The notes beneath the pieces were generated by a model that was given only the letters and a program-made list of their open reading frames with translations, did no database searches and was not told the origin of the DNA. A stretch of 11,608 nt of DNA from Spirochaetaceae bacterium (GTDB lineage: Bacteria; Spirochaetota; Spirochaetia; SZUA-6; Fen-1364), in the NCBI GenBank assembly GCA_003141795.1, contig PLNO01000308.1, positions 1 through 11,608 of the forward strand, in the 5' to 3' direction. This document shows positions 1-6,949 of the stretch, piece after piece. The translations under genes were made by a program, and so were the position numbers. Position 1 is the stretch's first letter; each line of letters opens with the position of its first letter.

Positions 1-380
1 CCCCGACCCCTGCCACCTTCGATGCCAACACCACGATGCAGCTCGTGTCCGACTGGCTCACGAAGTACGGCAAGGACCTCAAGGGCATCTGCGCCGCCGA
101 CGACTCCGCACAGTCCCTCGGCATCTTCCAGGCCCTGGAGAAAGCCGGCCGCACCGACGTCGTCGTCGTGGCAGCGGGAAACTCCAAGCAGGGAATGGAC
201 CTCGTGAAGGACGGCAAGCTCTTCGGCATCACCTACCAGACGGCCGAAGGCGACGGTGCCCTTTCGGCGAAAGCCGCGGCGGATTGGTTCAACGGGAAGG
301 GCTACGCCCTCCGCAAGAACCTCGCCCAGCACATCATCACGAAGGCCGACGTCGACGGATTCTATCCTCCGCAGTGGTAA
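1..380 (+). CDS. Sugar ABC transporter substrate-binding protein, C-terminal fragment
   Basis: This is the 3' end of a gene that begins before the window; the first full codon is at base 3 and it ends in TAA at 378-380, leaving about 125 residues. The visible part matches the second lobe of type I periplasmic sugar-binding proteins (Peripla_BP_4 / RbsB-like): a CAADDSAQSLGIFQALEKAG segment, in which family members place the ligand-facing Asp and the helix after it, then a VVVVAAGNSKQGMDLVKDG segment and a GITYQTAEGDGALSAKAAADW stretch, in the fold's usual order. Such proteins deliver a sugar from the periplasm to an ABC permease. The next operon starts with an L-rhamnose mutarotase, so rhamnose or a related deoxy sugar is a reasonable ligand, but this is inference from context. 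The permease and ATPase genes are not visible, and an intrinsic terminator follows at once, so this gene is probably last in its own operon. Confidence 0.85.
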   Translation, partial: PTPATFDANTTMQLVSDWLTKYGKDLKGICAADDSAQSLGIFQALEKAGRTDVVVVAAGNSKQGMDLVKDGKLFGITYQTAEGDGALSAKAAADWFNGKGYALRKNLAQHIITKADVDGFYPPQW

Positions 381-403
381 GCAGGATCCGATCCTGACTC
401 CGA

Positions 404-434
404 GCCGCCTCCTCCGTGGAGGCGGCCTTTTTTT
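404..434 (+). terminator. Rho-independent terminator after the sugar-binding protein gene
   Basis: A perfect 9-bp GC-rich stem (gccgcctcc at 404-412 with ggaggcggc at 418-426) has a 5-nt loop and is followed by one C and seven T residues (428-434). It lies 23 nt after the stop codon and separates the transporter gene from the rhaM operon. Confidence 0.93.
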
Positions 435-509
435 CACGCGCCTGAAGTCACGAGTGCAAGTTTTTGAAGCTCTTTCTTAAATAATTTCGAATGCCCCGGG
501 ACGCTGTTC

Positions 510-518
510 TGCTATACT
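510..518 (+). promoter_or_regulatory. Candidate extended -10 promoter of the rhaM/URO-D operon
   Basis: TATACT at 513-518 is preceded by TG plus one base (510-512), which makes an extended -10 element. No good -35 hexamer is seen at 16-18 nt spacing. The stretch before it (about 461-490) is unusually AT-rich for this window. Transcription would start near 525, about 24 nt before the rhaM ATG, leaving room for the AGGGAGGA ribosome site just upstream of it. Confidence 0.5.
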
Positions 519-548
519 CGGTTCACTGCACACACGAGGGAGGACGAT

Positions 549-872
549 ATGACCCGCCACGGCCAGCTCATCGGGATACGCCCTGAACGTCTCGCCGACT
601 ACAAGCGCAACCACGCGAAGGTGTGGCCCGACGTCCTCGCCATGATCAGCGCGTGCAACATCCGCAACTATTCGATCTACCTGAAGGACGGGCTGCTCTT
701 CGCGTACTTCGAGTACGTCGGTTCCGACTACGACGCGGACATGGCGAAAATGGCCGCGGATCCCCGCACGCAGGAGTGGTGGGCGATCATGAAGCCCATG
801 CAGAAACCGCTGGACACCCGGGCTCCCGGCGAATGGTGGGCGGAGCTCGAAGAAGTCTTTCATATCGACTGA
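549..872 (+). CDS. rhaM: L-rhamnose mutarotase
   Basis: The 107-residue protein matches the L-rhamnose mutarotase family (DUF718; the E. coli protein has 104 residues), which interconverts the alpha and beta anomers of L-rhamnose in the cytoplasm so that imported sugar can be used quickly. The residues known from E. coli RhaM are at the same positions: Tyr18 and His22 (YKRNHAKVWPDV), Tyr41 (NYSIYL) and the Trp pair at 77-78 (EWWAIMKP). The C-terminus ELEEVFHID also fits the family. The start is supported by a GGGAGGA ribosome site ending 4-5 nt before the ATG. It is first in an operon with three URO-D superfamily genes, 13 nt ahead of the next ATG. A related sugar such as L-fucose, or an O-methylated 6-deoxyhexose, cannot be excluded as the true substrate; family membership is secure, exact substrate is not. 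Confidence 0.9.
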   Translation: MTRHGQLIGIRPERLADYKRNHAKVWPDVLAMISACNIRNYSIYLKDGLLFAYFEYVGSDYDADMAKMAADPRTQEWWAIMKPMQKPLDTRAPGEWWAELEEVFHID

Positions 873-885
873 CAGGGAGAGGGAT

Positions 886-2067
886 ATGAGGCGAACTGAG
901 AATTGCCAACGCAAGCTCGCGCGAATGGACGCCGCCCTGCACCACAGGGAGGCCGACAGGGTCCCCGTCAGCGACTTCTTCTGGGGCGGCTTTTTGGCCC
1001 GTTGGCGCACGGAGCTCGGTCTTCCCGCGGACGCGAACATCTACAGCCACTACGACCTGGACTGGCAGTGCACCACGCCCAACATGGATCCGCACATCAA
1101 GGACTTCGAGGTCGTCAGGGAGAACGACGAAGAGGTTGTGGTGCGGACCGGCTACGAGGCGATCATCCGCAAAAAGTTCGCCGATCCCATGCCGGATTAC
1201 GTCTCCTTCGAAACGGACTCCCTGGAAAAGATGGAAGCCTTCCACTTCGACGATGCCTGGGACGATCGACGCTTCAATGCGGCCGGTGACAACCAGATCG
1301 CCGGAGTCGGGGACGGGTTCACCCGCAACAGCCCGGCATGGATCGGGACGGTGAAATCGATTCACCCGGATTTTCCCGTGTACGGGAGCATCTGCGAGGG
1401 CCACGAGCAGCTCTGGCGCATCATAGGGACGGAGAACGTCATGATGTGGATCGGGCTCTACCCCGAGGAGCTGGGACGGTTCATCGAGCGCGTCGGTGCG
1501 TTCGTCATCGAGCTGACCAAGGCGCAGATCAAGGCCGGCGGCGGGCTCCTCGACGGCATGGTGATCTGGGGCGACGTCGCCTACGTCAACGGGATGCTCT
1601 TTTCCCCCGACTTCTGGCGGCGGCATTTCCGCCCCATCGTCGCGGAGCAGATCCGCGTTTGCCATGAGGCGGGCATTCCGGTGATCTATCACGGGTGCGG
1701 GAATGCAACGCCGATCTACGAGGATTTCATCAGTATGGGACTGGACGCGTACAACCCGCTGGAGGCGAAGTCAGGCCTGGACGTGGTGGACCTCCGCCGG
1801 AAATACGGGCACCGCATGGGATTCTGCGGCAACATGGACGCCCTGGCATGGGCCAACGCGCCGCTGCCGGAGCTGCGCCGCCAGGTCATGCACAAGCTGA
1901 ACGCGGCCCGGGGCGGAGGATACATCTTCCAGTCCGACCACTCCGTTCCCACCAACGTGAGCGCCGAGCGCTACGAGTACGCGGTGAACCTCGTGCGGGA
2001 ATACGGCCGTTACCCGCTGGCACTGGGAGAGTTCGACGAGCCCGACGTGGGGAGCACCCGGCCGTGA
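886..2067 (+). CDS. URO-D superfamily protein, putative zinc/corrinoid-type methyltransferase (paralogue 1)
   Basis: This 393-residue protein belongs to the uroporphyrinogen decarboxylase superfamily, which includes HemE and the methylcobamide methyltransferases MtaA/MtbA/CmuA. The N-terminus (HHREADRVPVSDFFWGG) has the family's start but lacks the Arg-rich substrate loop of HemE, so haem synthesis is unlikely. A central YHGCGN motif gives His269-x-Cys271, the zinc-ligand pattern of the methyltransferase branch, and FCGNMDA supplies a further Cys at 314. Near the end, where MtaA-type enzymes have a Pro-Gly-Cys motif, it has SDHSVP (Asp351-His352) instead. I infer a TIM-barrel enzyme with a metal site that may act in methyl transfer; the reaction is unknown. 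A GGGAGAGGG ribosome site precedes the ATG. The stop codon overlaps the next gene's GTG by 4 nt, so the two proteins are probably made in a fixed ratio. Confidence 0.85.
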   Translation: MRRTENCQRKLARMDAALHHREADRVPVSDFFWGGFLARWRTELGLPADANIYSHYDLDWQCTTPNMDPHIKDFEVVRENDEEVVVRTGYEAIIRKKFADPMPDYVSFETDSLEKMEAFHFDDAWDDRRFNAAGDNQIAGVGDGFTRNSPAWIGTVKSIHPDFPVYGSICEGHEQLWRIIGTENVMMWIGLYPEELGRFIERVGAFVIELTKAQIKAGGGLLDGMVIWGDVAYVNGMLFSPDFWRRHFRPIVAEQIRVCHEAGIPVIYHGCGNATPIYEDFISMGLDAYNPLEAKSGLDVVDLRRKYGHRMGFCGNMDALAWANAPLPELRRQVMHKLNAARGGGYIFQSDHSVPTNVSAERYEYAVNLVREYGRYPLALGEFDEPDVGSTRP

Positions 2068-3107
2068 CCTCGCGTGAGCGCGTCCTTACCGCATTCGGCC
2101 ACCGGACTCCCGACCGCGTGCCCGCCTGGTGCGGGGCGTCGCCGGCATTCTGGGACGCGGCGAAGGATGAGCTCGCACTCGACGATGAAGGGCTGCGCCT
2201 GCGGATGGGCGATGATTTCCGCCGGGTGAGCGCCCTCTATGCGGGGCCTGATCTCGGCCTGTCGAACGGGGCCACGTGGAAGAGCCCCTTCGGGATCGAG
2301 CGGACGGGCATCGGCTACGGCCAGCCCCTGTCGCACCCCCTGGCGCACGCCGCCAGCGTGAAAGACATCCTCGACTACCCCTGGCCGGATCCCGACTGGA
2401 TGGACGTGAGCCACGTCAAAGCGGAGGCGGAAAAGTACGCGGGAGAGTACGCGATTCTCGGTGGAGACTGGTCGCCGTTCTGGCATGACGCCATCGATTT
2501 CACCGGCATGGATCGATTGTACTTCCTCATGTACGACCATCCCGACGCGGCCGAAGCTCTGTTTCGAAAAATCACCGACTTCTACGCTGAGGTGAGCCTG
2601 CGCATGTTCGAGGCAGCCGGGCCGGCCATCGACATCTTTTTCATCGGAAACGATTTCGGCTCCCAGACCGGTCCGCTCCTCGGGCCCGCCCAATTCGACC
2701 AGTTCGCCCTCCCCTCGCTGTCCCGGCTCATCGACCTGGGGCACCGGTTCGGGAAGAAGGTAATGCTCCACTGCTGCGGCGGGTTCCGCCCGCTTCTCCC
2801 CTCCATGATTGCCGCCGGCCTCGACGCCGTGCACGCGCTGCAGCCATCCTGCGAAGGCATGGAGCCCCGCGCGCTGAAGCGCGATTTCGGCAGCCGCATC
2901 GTCCTCAATGGGGCCATCGACTCGCACCACGTGCTCATCATGGGCACGCCGGATTCGGTGCGCGCCGGCACGCGGGCAATTCTGGACATCATGGCCCCTG
3001 GCGGTGGGTACATCGCCGGGGCGAGCCACGATTGGATCCTCCCCGAGACACCCCTGGCGAACGTGCTGGCGATGTTCGACACCATCCGCGAATACAGGAG
3101 CACCTGA
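2064..3107 (+). CDS. URO-D superfamily protein, putative methyltransferase-like (paralogue 2)
   Basis: This is a second, clearly different URO-D superfamily protein of 347 residues. I chose the GTG at 2064 because it overlaps the previous stop as GTGA, has a GGGGAG ribosome site about 9 nt upstream, and begins the protein with TSRERVLTAFGHRTPDRVPAW, the usual N-terminus of this family (Arg-Val-Pro after a short helix). The open frame reaches back to 1695 but that part only shadows paralogue 1. The metal motif is HCCG (His236-Cys237-Cys238), which satisfies the His-x-Cys pattern of MtaA/MtbA-like methyltransferases. Unlike paralogue 1 there is no Cys in the later NGAIDS segment, and GASHDWILPETP (His322) sits where methyltransferases have Pro-Gly-Cys. 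SHDWxLPETP-type tails are common in uncharacterised members encoded near sugar genes. Methyl transfer is inferred, not shown. Confidence 0.85.
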   Translation: MTSRERVLTAFGHRTPDRVPAWCGASPAFWDAAKDELALDDEGLRLRMGDDFRRVSALYAGPDLGLSNGATWKSPFGIERTGIGYGQPLSHPLAHAASVKDILDYPWPDPDWMDVSHVKAEAEKYAGEYAILGGDWSPFWHDAIDFTGMDRLYFLMYDHPDAAEALFRKITDFYAEVSLRMFEAAGPAIDIFFIGNDFGSQTGPLLGPAQFDQFALPSLSRLIDLGHRFGKKVMLHCCGGFRPLLPSMIAAGLDAVHALQPSCEGMEPRALKRDFGSRIVLNGAIDSHHVLIMGTPDSVRAGTRAILDIMAPGGGYIAGASHDWILPETPLANVLAMFDTIREYRST

Positions 3108-3108
3108 T

Positions 3109-4401
3109 ATGCTGCACGATCCCGGGAGCTATGCGCCGCCTCTATCGATCAAGGAGATCCGGCTGTCCGAGCCCGAGCGCGACACGTTGAAGCGCCTCGG
3201 CGCCGAGCTTGCGGCTGTTGCCGCACTGCCCGTGCACAGGGAGAAAGCCGGGTTGTGGCGCCGCCTCAACGACCTGGAAAAGACGCGGCCCATGGTCTGG
3301 ATCAACGAGATCCCCTGGCACGAGATGAACGTGGACGACGAGCTCACGCTTCGCTGCAACGACCCCTGGGCGCGCGACCTGGAGACACGGCTGCGCCGCA
3401 CGCTGTACCAGTGGCGGCACATGCCGGGTGACATGGTGGTGAGCGACTTCATCGAGTGCCCGCTCGCCATCCACAGCACGGACTTCGGGATCCTCGAAGA
3501 CGTCGACGTGGCGCGCACCGACGCTGCAAGCGACATCGTCTCCCGACACTTCAACGTACAGATCAAAACCGAGGCCGACATCGAGAAGATCCACATGCCG
3601 GTCGTCACGCACGACGTGCAGACGACGGAGGTGGTATTCGCCGCCATGGAGGATCTCTTCCGGGGCATCATGCCCGTCCGCAAGACGGGGCAGTCCCACA
3701 TCTGGTTCACCCCGTGGGACTACCTCATCCGATGGTGGGGCCTGCAGGAGGCTATGATCGACCTCGTGGAGCGCCCGGAGATGGTGAACGCTGCCGTGGA
3801 GCGCATGGTTGACGCGTGGATGGTGGAGCTCGACCAGTTCGAGCAGCAGAACCTCCTGGCGCTGGACTGCAACAACACCCGCATCGGGTCGGGTGGCTAC
3901 GGGTACACGTGGGACCTCCCTGGCGCTGGCTTCGACCCGTCCCGCGTGCTTCCGCGGAACATGTGGGGGTGCTCCAACGCGCAGATCTTCTCCGAGGTCT
4001 CGCCGGAGATGCACTGGGAGTTCGCGCTGCGCCACGACCTTCGCTGGCTGTCGCGGTGGGGACTGACCTACTATGGCTGCTGCGAGCCGCTTGACCGCAA
4101 GATCGGGCTCCTGCGGCGCATCCCGAATCTCCGCAAGATCTCCATGAGCCCGTGGAACAACCCCGAGCGCATCCTCCGCGAAGTTGCCGGGGATTACGTC
4201 CTCAGCTTCAAGCCGAGCCCGGCGATCTTCGTCGAAGAACATTGGAGCACGGAGAAGGCGCGCGCGGCGATGACAACCGTCCTCGACATGGCGAAAGACA
4301 GCCATATCGAGTTGATCATGAAGGACATCTCCACCGTGATGCACAAGCCGCAGCGCCTCTGGGACTGGGCGCGCATCGCCATGGAGGTCGTGCAGGCCTG
4401 A
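3109..4401 (+). CDS. URO-D superfamily-like protein, divergent long form (paralogue 3)
   Basis: This 430-residue protein is the last gene of the operon. Its ATG is 1 nt after the previous stop and has a clean AGGAG ribosome site at 3096-3100. It resembles a divergent group usually annotated as uroporphyrinogen decarboxylase-like or hypothetical, longer at the N-terminus than paralogues 1 and 2. Recognisable parts are HIWFTPWDYLIRWWG near the middle, LDCNNTRIGSGGYGYTWDLP, and TYYGCCEPLDRK with Cys324-Cys325-Glu326 where the other two have their His-x-Cys motif, followed by a barrel-like strand (LRKISMSPWNNPERI). The His of the His-x-Cys pattern is replaced, so its metal site must differ or be absent. 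Three unlike superfamily members in one operon suggest distinct roles, for example substrate-specific and acceptor-specific halves of one methyl-transfer reaction. That is speculation: no corrinoid protein gene is seen here. Confidence 0.75.
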   Translation: MLHDPGSYAPPLSIKEIRLSEPERDTLKRLGAELAAVAALPVHREKAGLWRRLNDLEKTRPMVWINEIPWHEMNVDDELTLRCNDPWARDLETRLRRTLYQWRHMPGDMVVSDFIECPLAIHSTDFGILEDVDVARTDAASDIVSRHFNVQIKTEADIEKIHMPVVTHDVQTTEVVFAAMEDLFRGIMPVRKTGQSHIWFTPWDYLIRWWGLQEAMIDLVERPEMVNAAVERMVDAWMVELDQFEQQNLLALDCNNTRIGSGGYGYTWDLPGAGFDPSRVLPRNMWGCSNAQIFSEVSPEMHWEFALRHDLRWLSRWGLTYYGCCEPLDRKIGLLRRIPNLRKISMSPWNNPERILREVAGDYVLSFKPSPAIFVEEHWSTEKARAAMTTVLDMAKDSHIELIMKDISTVMHKPQRLWDWARIAMEVVQA

Positions 4402-4433
4402 GCGCCTGGACGGGGATTCAGCGGCTCAGGCCT
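4394..4433. terminator. Inverted repeat between converging genes, possible bidirectional terminator
   Basis: A perfect 10-bp inverted repeat (aggcctgagc at 4394-4403 and gctcaggcct at 4424-4433) flanks a 20-nt loop and includes parts of both stop codons of the converging genes. There is no T-run on either side, so this would be a weak or factor-assisted terminator, or simply a structure that blocks read-through. Confidence 0.4.
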
Positions 4434-4875
4434 AATCACCGAGGTCGAGAACGACGTCGAAAACGTCGTTCGGCCTGCTCTTGCTGGGAAAGACTTCCGT
4501 GAGGATGGGGAGGAAGCCGTCCGCGGCAATGACCATGTGGATGTGCGGTGCCGGACCGGTAGAAGCGACAGGGAATGGGCTCTGGAACCGATAGCGGCCG
4601 TTCTTGTCCGCCACCACCGTTCCTCGGAGCGTGTCAGTGTATCCGTTGGGACCGGCCAGCCAGAACTCGACTGTTGCACCGGGGAGGGGCTGGCACGTGT
4701 CGGTCCCGCGTATGGTGCCCGTAAGAACGAACCCCGAACCAACGCTTGTGCGGTGTGGGGAAGAGGGGACGTAGCTCGGGTCCACATCCTCGCCCGGTGT
4801 TGGTTTGCACTGGGCCGCTATGGAGCCCGCTGACAGGACCACGAGGACCATACTGATAAAGAAAACACGCTGCAC
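4432..4875 (-). CDS. Secreted intradiol ring-cleavage dioxygenase-like protein
   Basis: The 147-residue product starts with a typical export signal: a basic N-terminus, a hydrophobic core (FFISMVLVVLSAGSIAA) and likely cleavage around residue 21. The rest resembles the beta-sandwich core of intradiol dioxygenases (protocatechuate 3,4-dioxygenase type), which cleave catechols using a ferric ion held by two Tyr and two His. Possible ligands are present: Tyr35, Tyr95 in GRYRFQSPFP, and His111 and His113 in PHIHMV; LPGATVEFWLAGPNG is the family's usual second strand pair. It is shorter than cytoplasmic catechol dioxygenases, as secreted relatives often are. The GTG start at 4875 is chosen for its GGGAGG ribosome site 7 nt upstream and because the signal peptide follows at once. 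Activity is uncertain. A non-enzymatic transthyretin-like or CarboxypepD-like sandwich is possible, but the HIH pair argues for metal binding. Confidence 0.78.
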   Translation of the reverse strand: MQRVFFISMVLVVLSAGSIAAQCKPTPGEDVDPSYVPSSPHRTSVGSGFVLTGTIRGTDTCQPLPGATVEFWLAGPNGYTDTLRGTVVADKNGRYRFQSPFPVASTGPAPHIHMVIAADGFLPILTEVFPSKSRPNDVFDVVLDLGD

Positions 4876-4892
4876 GCTGACACCTCCCGAAA

Positions 4893-4924
4893 TTGATGCC
4901 GCGCTTGACCGCTTTCAATATACT
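4893..4924 (+). promoter_or_regulatory. Weak candidate promoter in the divergent spacer
   Basis: TATACT at 4919-4924 matches the -10 boxes used elsewhere in the window (513 and 7049). The nearest -35-like box is TTGATG at 4893-4898, with an over-long 20-nt spacer. It would serve the small Cys-rich gene and the TPR gene. On the other strand TATATT overlaps the same bases and could serve the dioxygenase-like gene, so this spacer probably holds both start signals. Confidence 0.28.
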
Positions 4925-5013
4925 CACAACGCACCCCGGGGGCACCATCAGGGGGTGAAATGCGTCCGTAGCTCCGCTCGCCGGAAGCCTGCCGCCGGAA
5001 GTACTTTCCTTCC

Positions 5014-5205
5014 ATGAGCAGAGTGCCGATTTGCGATCACTGCGGACTGGCTGCCGGCTCCGTGTTCGTGCACGGGCACTACCAGTGCCTTGCATGCCAT
5101 AGCGTCCAAATCCCCTGCTGCGAAGGGGCCGCTGCCTCATGCCCTCAGCCTGTTCCCGCGCGAAGCGAAGATGAGCGGATGCCTCACCTGAGCGGCTCAT
5201 GGTGA
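5014..5205 (+). CDS. Small Cys-rich zinc-ribbon-like protein, conserved hypothetical
   Basis: This 63-residue protein carries an ordered set of Cys residues: Cys7-x2-Cys10 (ICDHCG), His20-Gly-His22, Cys25-x2-Cys28 (YQCLACHS) and Cys35-Cys36 (IPCCEG). Two CxxC knuckles separated by a beta-like VFVHGHYQC segment fit a small zinc ribbon; I recall similar short proteins with hGHxxCxxC and CCxG motifs in several bacterial phyla, but none with a known function that I can name. The C-terminal third looks disordered. Ribosome-site quality is modest. The stop overlaps the start of the TPR gene (ATGGTGA, 5199-5205), so the two are coupled and probably act together or share expression. A spurious ORF is unlikely given the Cys pairing and the coupling. 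Zinc binding is inferred. Confidence 0.68.
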   Translation: MSRVPICDHCGLAAGSVFVHGHYQCLACHSVQIPCCEGAAASCPQPVPARSEDERMPHLSGSW

Positions 5206-6533
5206 CCTTGCGTGATGCTTTCGACGTTCCGCTGAGCGGCAGCGAGGCCGCGGCGGTGGCCCGTTACGACAGTGCTCTCGGCAAGCTTCTCGTTTTGCGC
5301 AATGACCCGATGGCCGAGGTCGATGCGGCCGTGGCCATTGACGCCGGCCTCGTCATGGGCTACGTGCTGCAGGGCGTGTTGTGCATTCTGGGTACCGATC
5401 GTTCAGCATTGCCCGCCGCACGAGCGGCGCTCGCAGCTGCTCACAGGATGGCCGGAAGCGCGACGCAGCGCGAACGAGGGCATATCGCCGCACTGTCGGC
5501 GTGGGTCGACGGCCGGTTGTCCGACGCGTGCGCGTGCTGGGAACAGGTGCTGGTCGACCAGCCGAATGACGCGCTGGCAATGTTCGCTGCCCATCAGGCG
5601 GATTTCTTCCTTGGCCAGTCCAGCGAGCTGCGCGATCGCGTGGCACGCCGTCTGCCGGACATTGAACACGGCGGTGCCCTGGAAGGGTACTACCTCGGCA
5701 TGTACGCCTTTGGCCTCGAGGAAATGGGCGACTACGCCCATGCCGAGGAAGCCGGTCGCGAAGCGGTGCGCCGCGACATGCGGGATGCCTGGGCCACGCA
5801 TGCCGTTGCGCACGTATTGGAGATGGGCAACCGCGTCGACGAAGGAATCGGGTGGCTCACCTCCACCGTGGCGGGCTGGTCCACCGACAACTTTTTCGCC
5901 GTGCACAACTGGTGGCACATGGCTCTGTACTACCTCGACCGGCAGGAGTGGGCAGACGTGTTGCGGCTCTACGACGAGAGGCTCCGCTCCGGCGATTCGA
6001 CCGTGATCCTGGATTGCGTCGACGCCAGCGCGTTGTTGTGGCGGCTCACTTTGCACGGTGTCGACGTCGGCCTTCGTTGGGAGCGCATCGCCAAAGCGTG
6101 GGAGCCTCGCATCGACGATGCGTGGTACGCCTTCAATGATTACCATGCCATGATGGCGTTCGCCGGGGCGGGACGCGACGACCTGGCGCACCGGCTCCTG
6201 TCCGTCATGGAGCGTACCGCGGAGCTCGGCGGCGACAACGGTGCGATGACACGCGCCGTGGGCCTGCCGGTGGCGCGCGCGCTGTACGCCTACACCCATG
6301 CCAACCATGCGGCGGCAGTCGAGCTGTTGGCGGCGGTCAGAACGGCAGCGGCCCGTGCGGGTGGTTCGCATGCACAGCGCGACCTGATCACACAGACGCT
6401 GATCAGCGCGGCCGAGCATGACGGGCAGAAAGGCATGGCCCGTGCGCTGCTCCACGAGAGGCTCATGCTCAAGCCGCAGTCGGGGCTCAACCGTGCATGG
6501 ATGGCACGCGTGACGGCCCCTGACCGGGCATAA
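5199..6533 (+). CDS. TTC38-family tetratricopeptide repeat protein
   Basis: The 444-residue, helix-rich protein matches the tetratricopeptide repeat protein 38 (TTC38) family, found in bacteria and animals and of unknown molecular function. The diagnostic motifs are present: HAVAHVLEMGNR (His201 and His205) and, about 30 residues on, HNWWHMALYYLD (His236, Trp238-Trp239, His240). The repeated histidines on facing helices could bind a metal or ligand, though this is not established. There is no signal peptide or membrane segment, so it should be cytoplasmic. The N-terminal half contains degenerate TPR units (AEVDAAVAIDAGLVMGYVLQG, ACWEQVLVDQPNDALAMFAA). The ATG at 5199 overlaps the upstream stop by 7 nt; GTG at 5202, with a 4-nt overlap, is an equally good alternative. 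No strong ribosome site lies upstream, which supports translation by coupling. Confidence 0.88.
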   Translation: MVTLRDAFDVPLSGSEAAAVARYDSALGKLLVLRNDPMAEVDAAVAIDAGLVMGYVLQGVLCILGTDRSALPAARAALAAAHRMAGSATQRERGHIAALSAWVDGRLSDACACWEQVLVDQPNDALAMFAAHQADFFLGQSSELRDRVARRLPDIEHGGALEGYYLGMYAFGLEEMGDYAHAEEAGREAVRRDMRDAWATHAVAHVLEMGNRVDEGIGWLTSTVAGWSTDNFFAVHNWWHMALYYLDRQEWADVLRLYDERLRSGDSTVILDCVDASALLWRLTLHGVDVGLRWERIAKAWEPRIDDAWYAFNDYHAMMAFAGAGRDDLAHRLLSVMERTAELGGDNGAMTRAVGLPVARALYAYTHANHAAAVELLAAVRTAAARAGGSHAQRDLITQTLISAAEHDGQKGMARALLHERLMLKPQSGLNRAWMARVTAPDRA

Positions 6534-6613
6534 GCATCCGGATCGACCGGCACGCAAGAACCGGGTGGCTTCATCCCGGCTTATTTGCTTCCTTAGAGCT
6601 ACGAGGGAAGCAG

Positions 6614-6925
6614 ATGCATAGTTCAAACGAGATGAATCAGTCAACGCTCGTTCTGGCCCGGGGAGAGCTTGCCTCGCTCCGGCTCAGGAGCAGGGCATGT
6701 CGCATTTCCTGCGTGACGGGCAGACTGTGGGTGACCATCAGCGGGCGACGGGAGGACGTCGTGCTCGCCCCTGGGGAGACAGCGGTATTCGCGGGACGAG
6801 GCAAGGTCGTGGTCGGCGCTCTCCGGACAGCAACTCTGCGCCTCGAGATCCACGCATCGGCGCGTGTGAGGATGCGTTCGTTGTTCCCACAGGGGCGTTT
6901 GGCCGACAGTGGGATACCTACGTAA
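6614..6925 (+). CDS. DUF2917-like small beta-rich protein
   Basis: The 103-residue protein resembles the DUF2917 family, which has no known function. The pattern seen is a Leu-x-Arg-Gly-Glu start (LARGELASLRLRS), then ISCVTGRLWVTISGRREDVV, LAPGETAVF, and a final GKVVVGALRTATLRLE, all in line with a short cupin-like or beta-barrel fold built around the Gly-Arg-x-Trp-Val-Thr strand. It has no signal peptide and a basic C-terminal tail. GAGGGAAG lies just upstream of the ATG at 6614; a second ATG at 6632, closer to the conserved region, has a poorer ribosome site. It follows the TPR gene after 80 nt that contain only a weak hairpin, so it may be co-transcribed or separately expressed. Confidence 0.7.
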   Translation: MHSSNEMNQSTLVLARGELASLRLRSRACRISCVTGRLWVTISGRREDVVLAPGETAVFAGRGKVVVGALRTATLRLEIHASARVRMRSLFPQGRLADSGIPT

Positions 6926-6949
6926 GGGACCGCCTCACGACAACTTCTG

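Noticed and set aside
1695..2063. N-terminal extension of URO-D paralogue 2
   Set aside because: It overlaps paralogue 1 and has no family similarity; GTG 2064 gives the normal family N-terminus and a GTGA overlap.
3142..4344. A 400-residue open frame on the - strand
   Set aside because: It lies entirely opposite URO-D paralogue 3, has no recognisable domain, is rich in Val, Arg, Asp and His in the way antisense frames of GC-rich genes are, and lacks a ribosome site in context.
886..4401. Haem biosynthesis (HemE) function for the URO-D genes
   Set aside because: The HemE substrate-loop arginines are missing, two proteins carry a His-x-Cys methyltransferase motif instead, and there are three copies in a sugar operon with no other haem genes.
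5403..6644. A 413-residue open frame on the - strand
   Set aside because: It is opposite the TTC38-like gene, whose family motifs are clear; the composition is typical of an antisense shadow.
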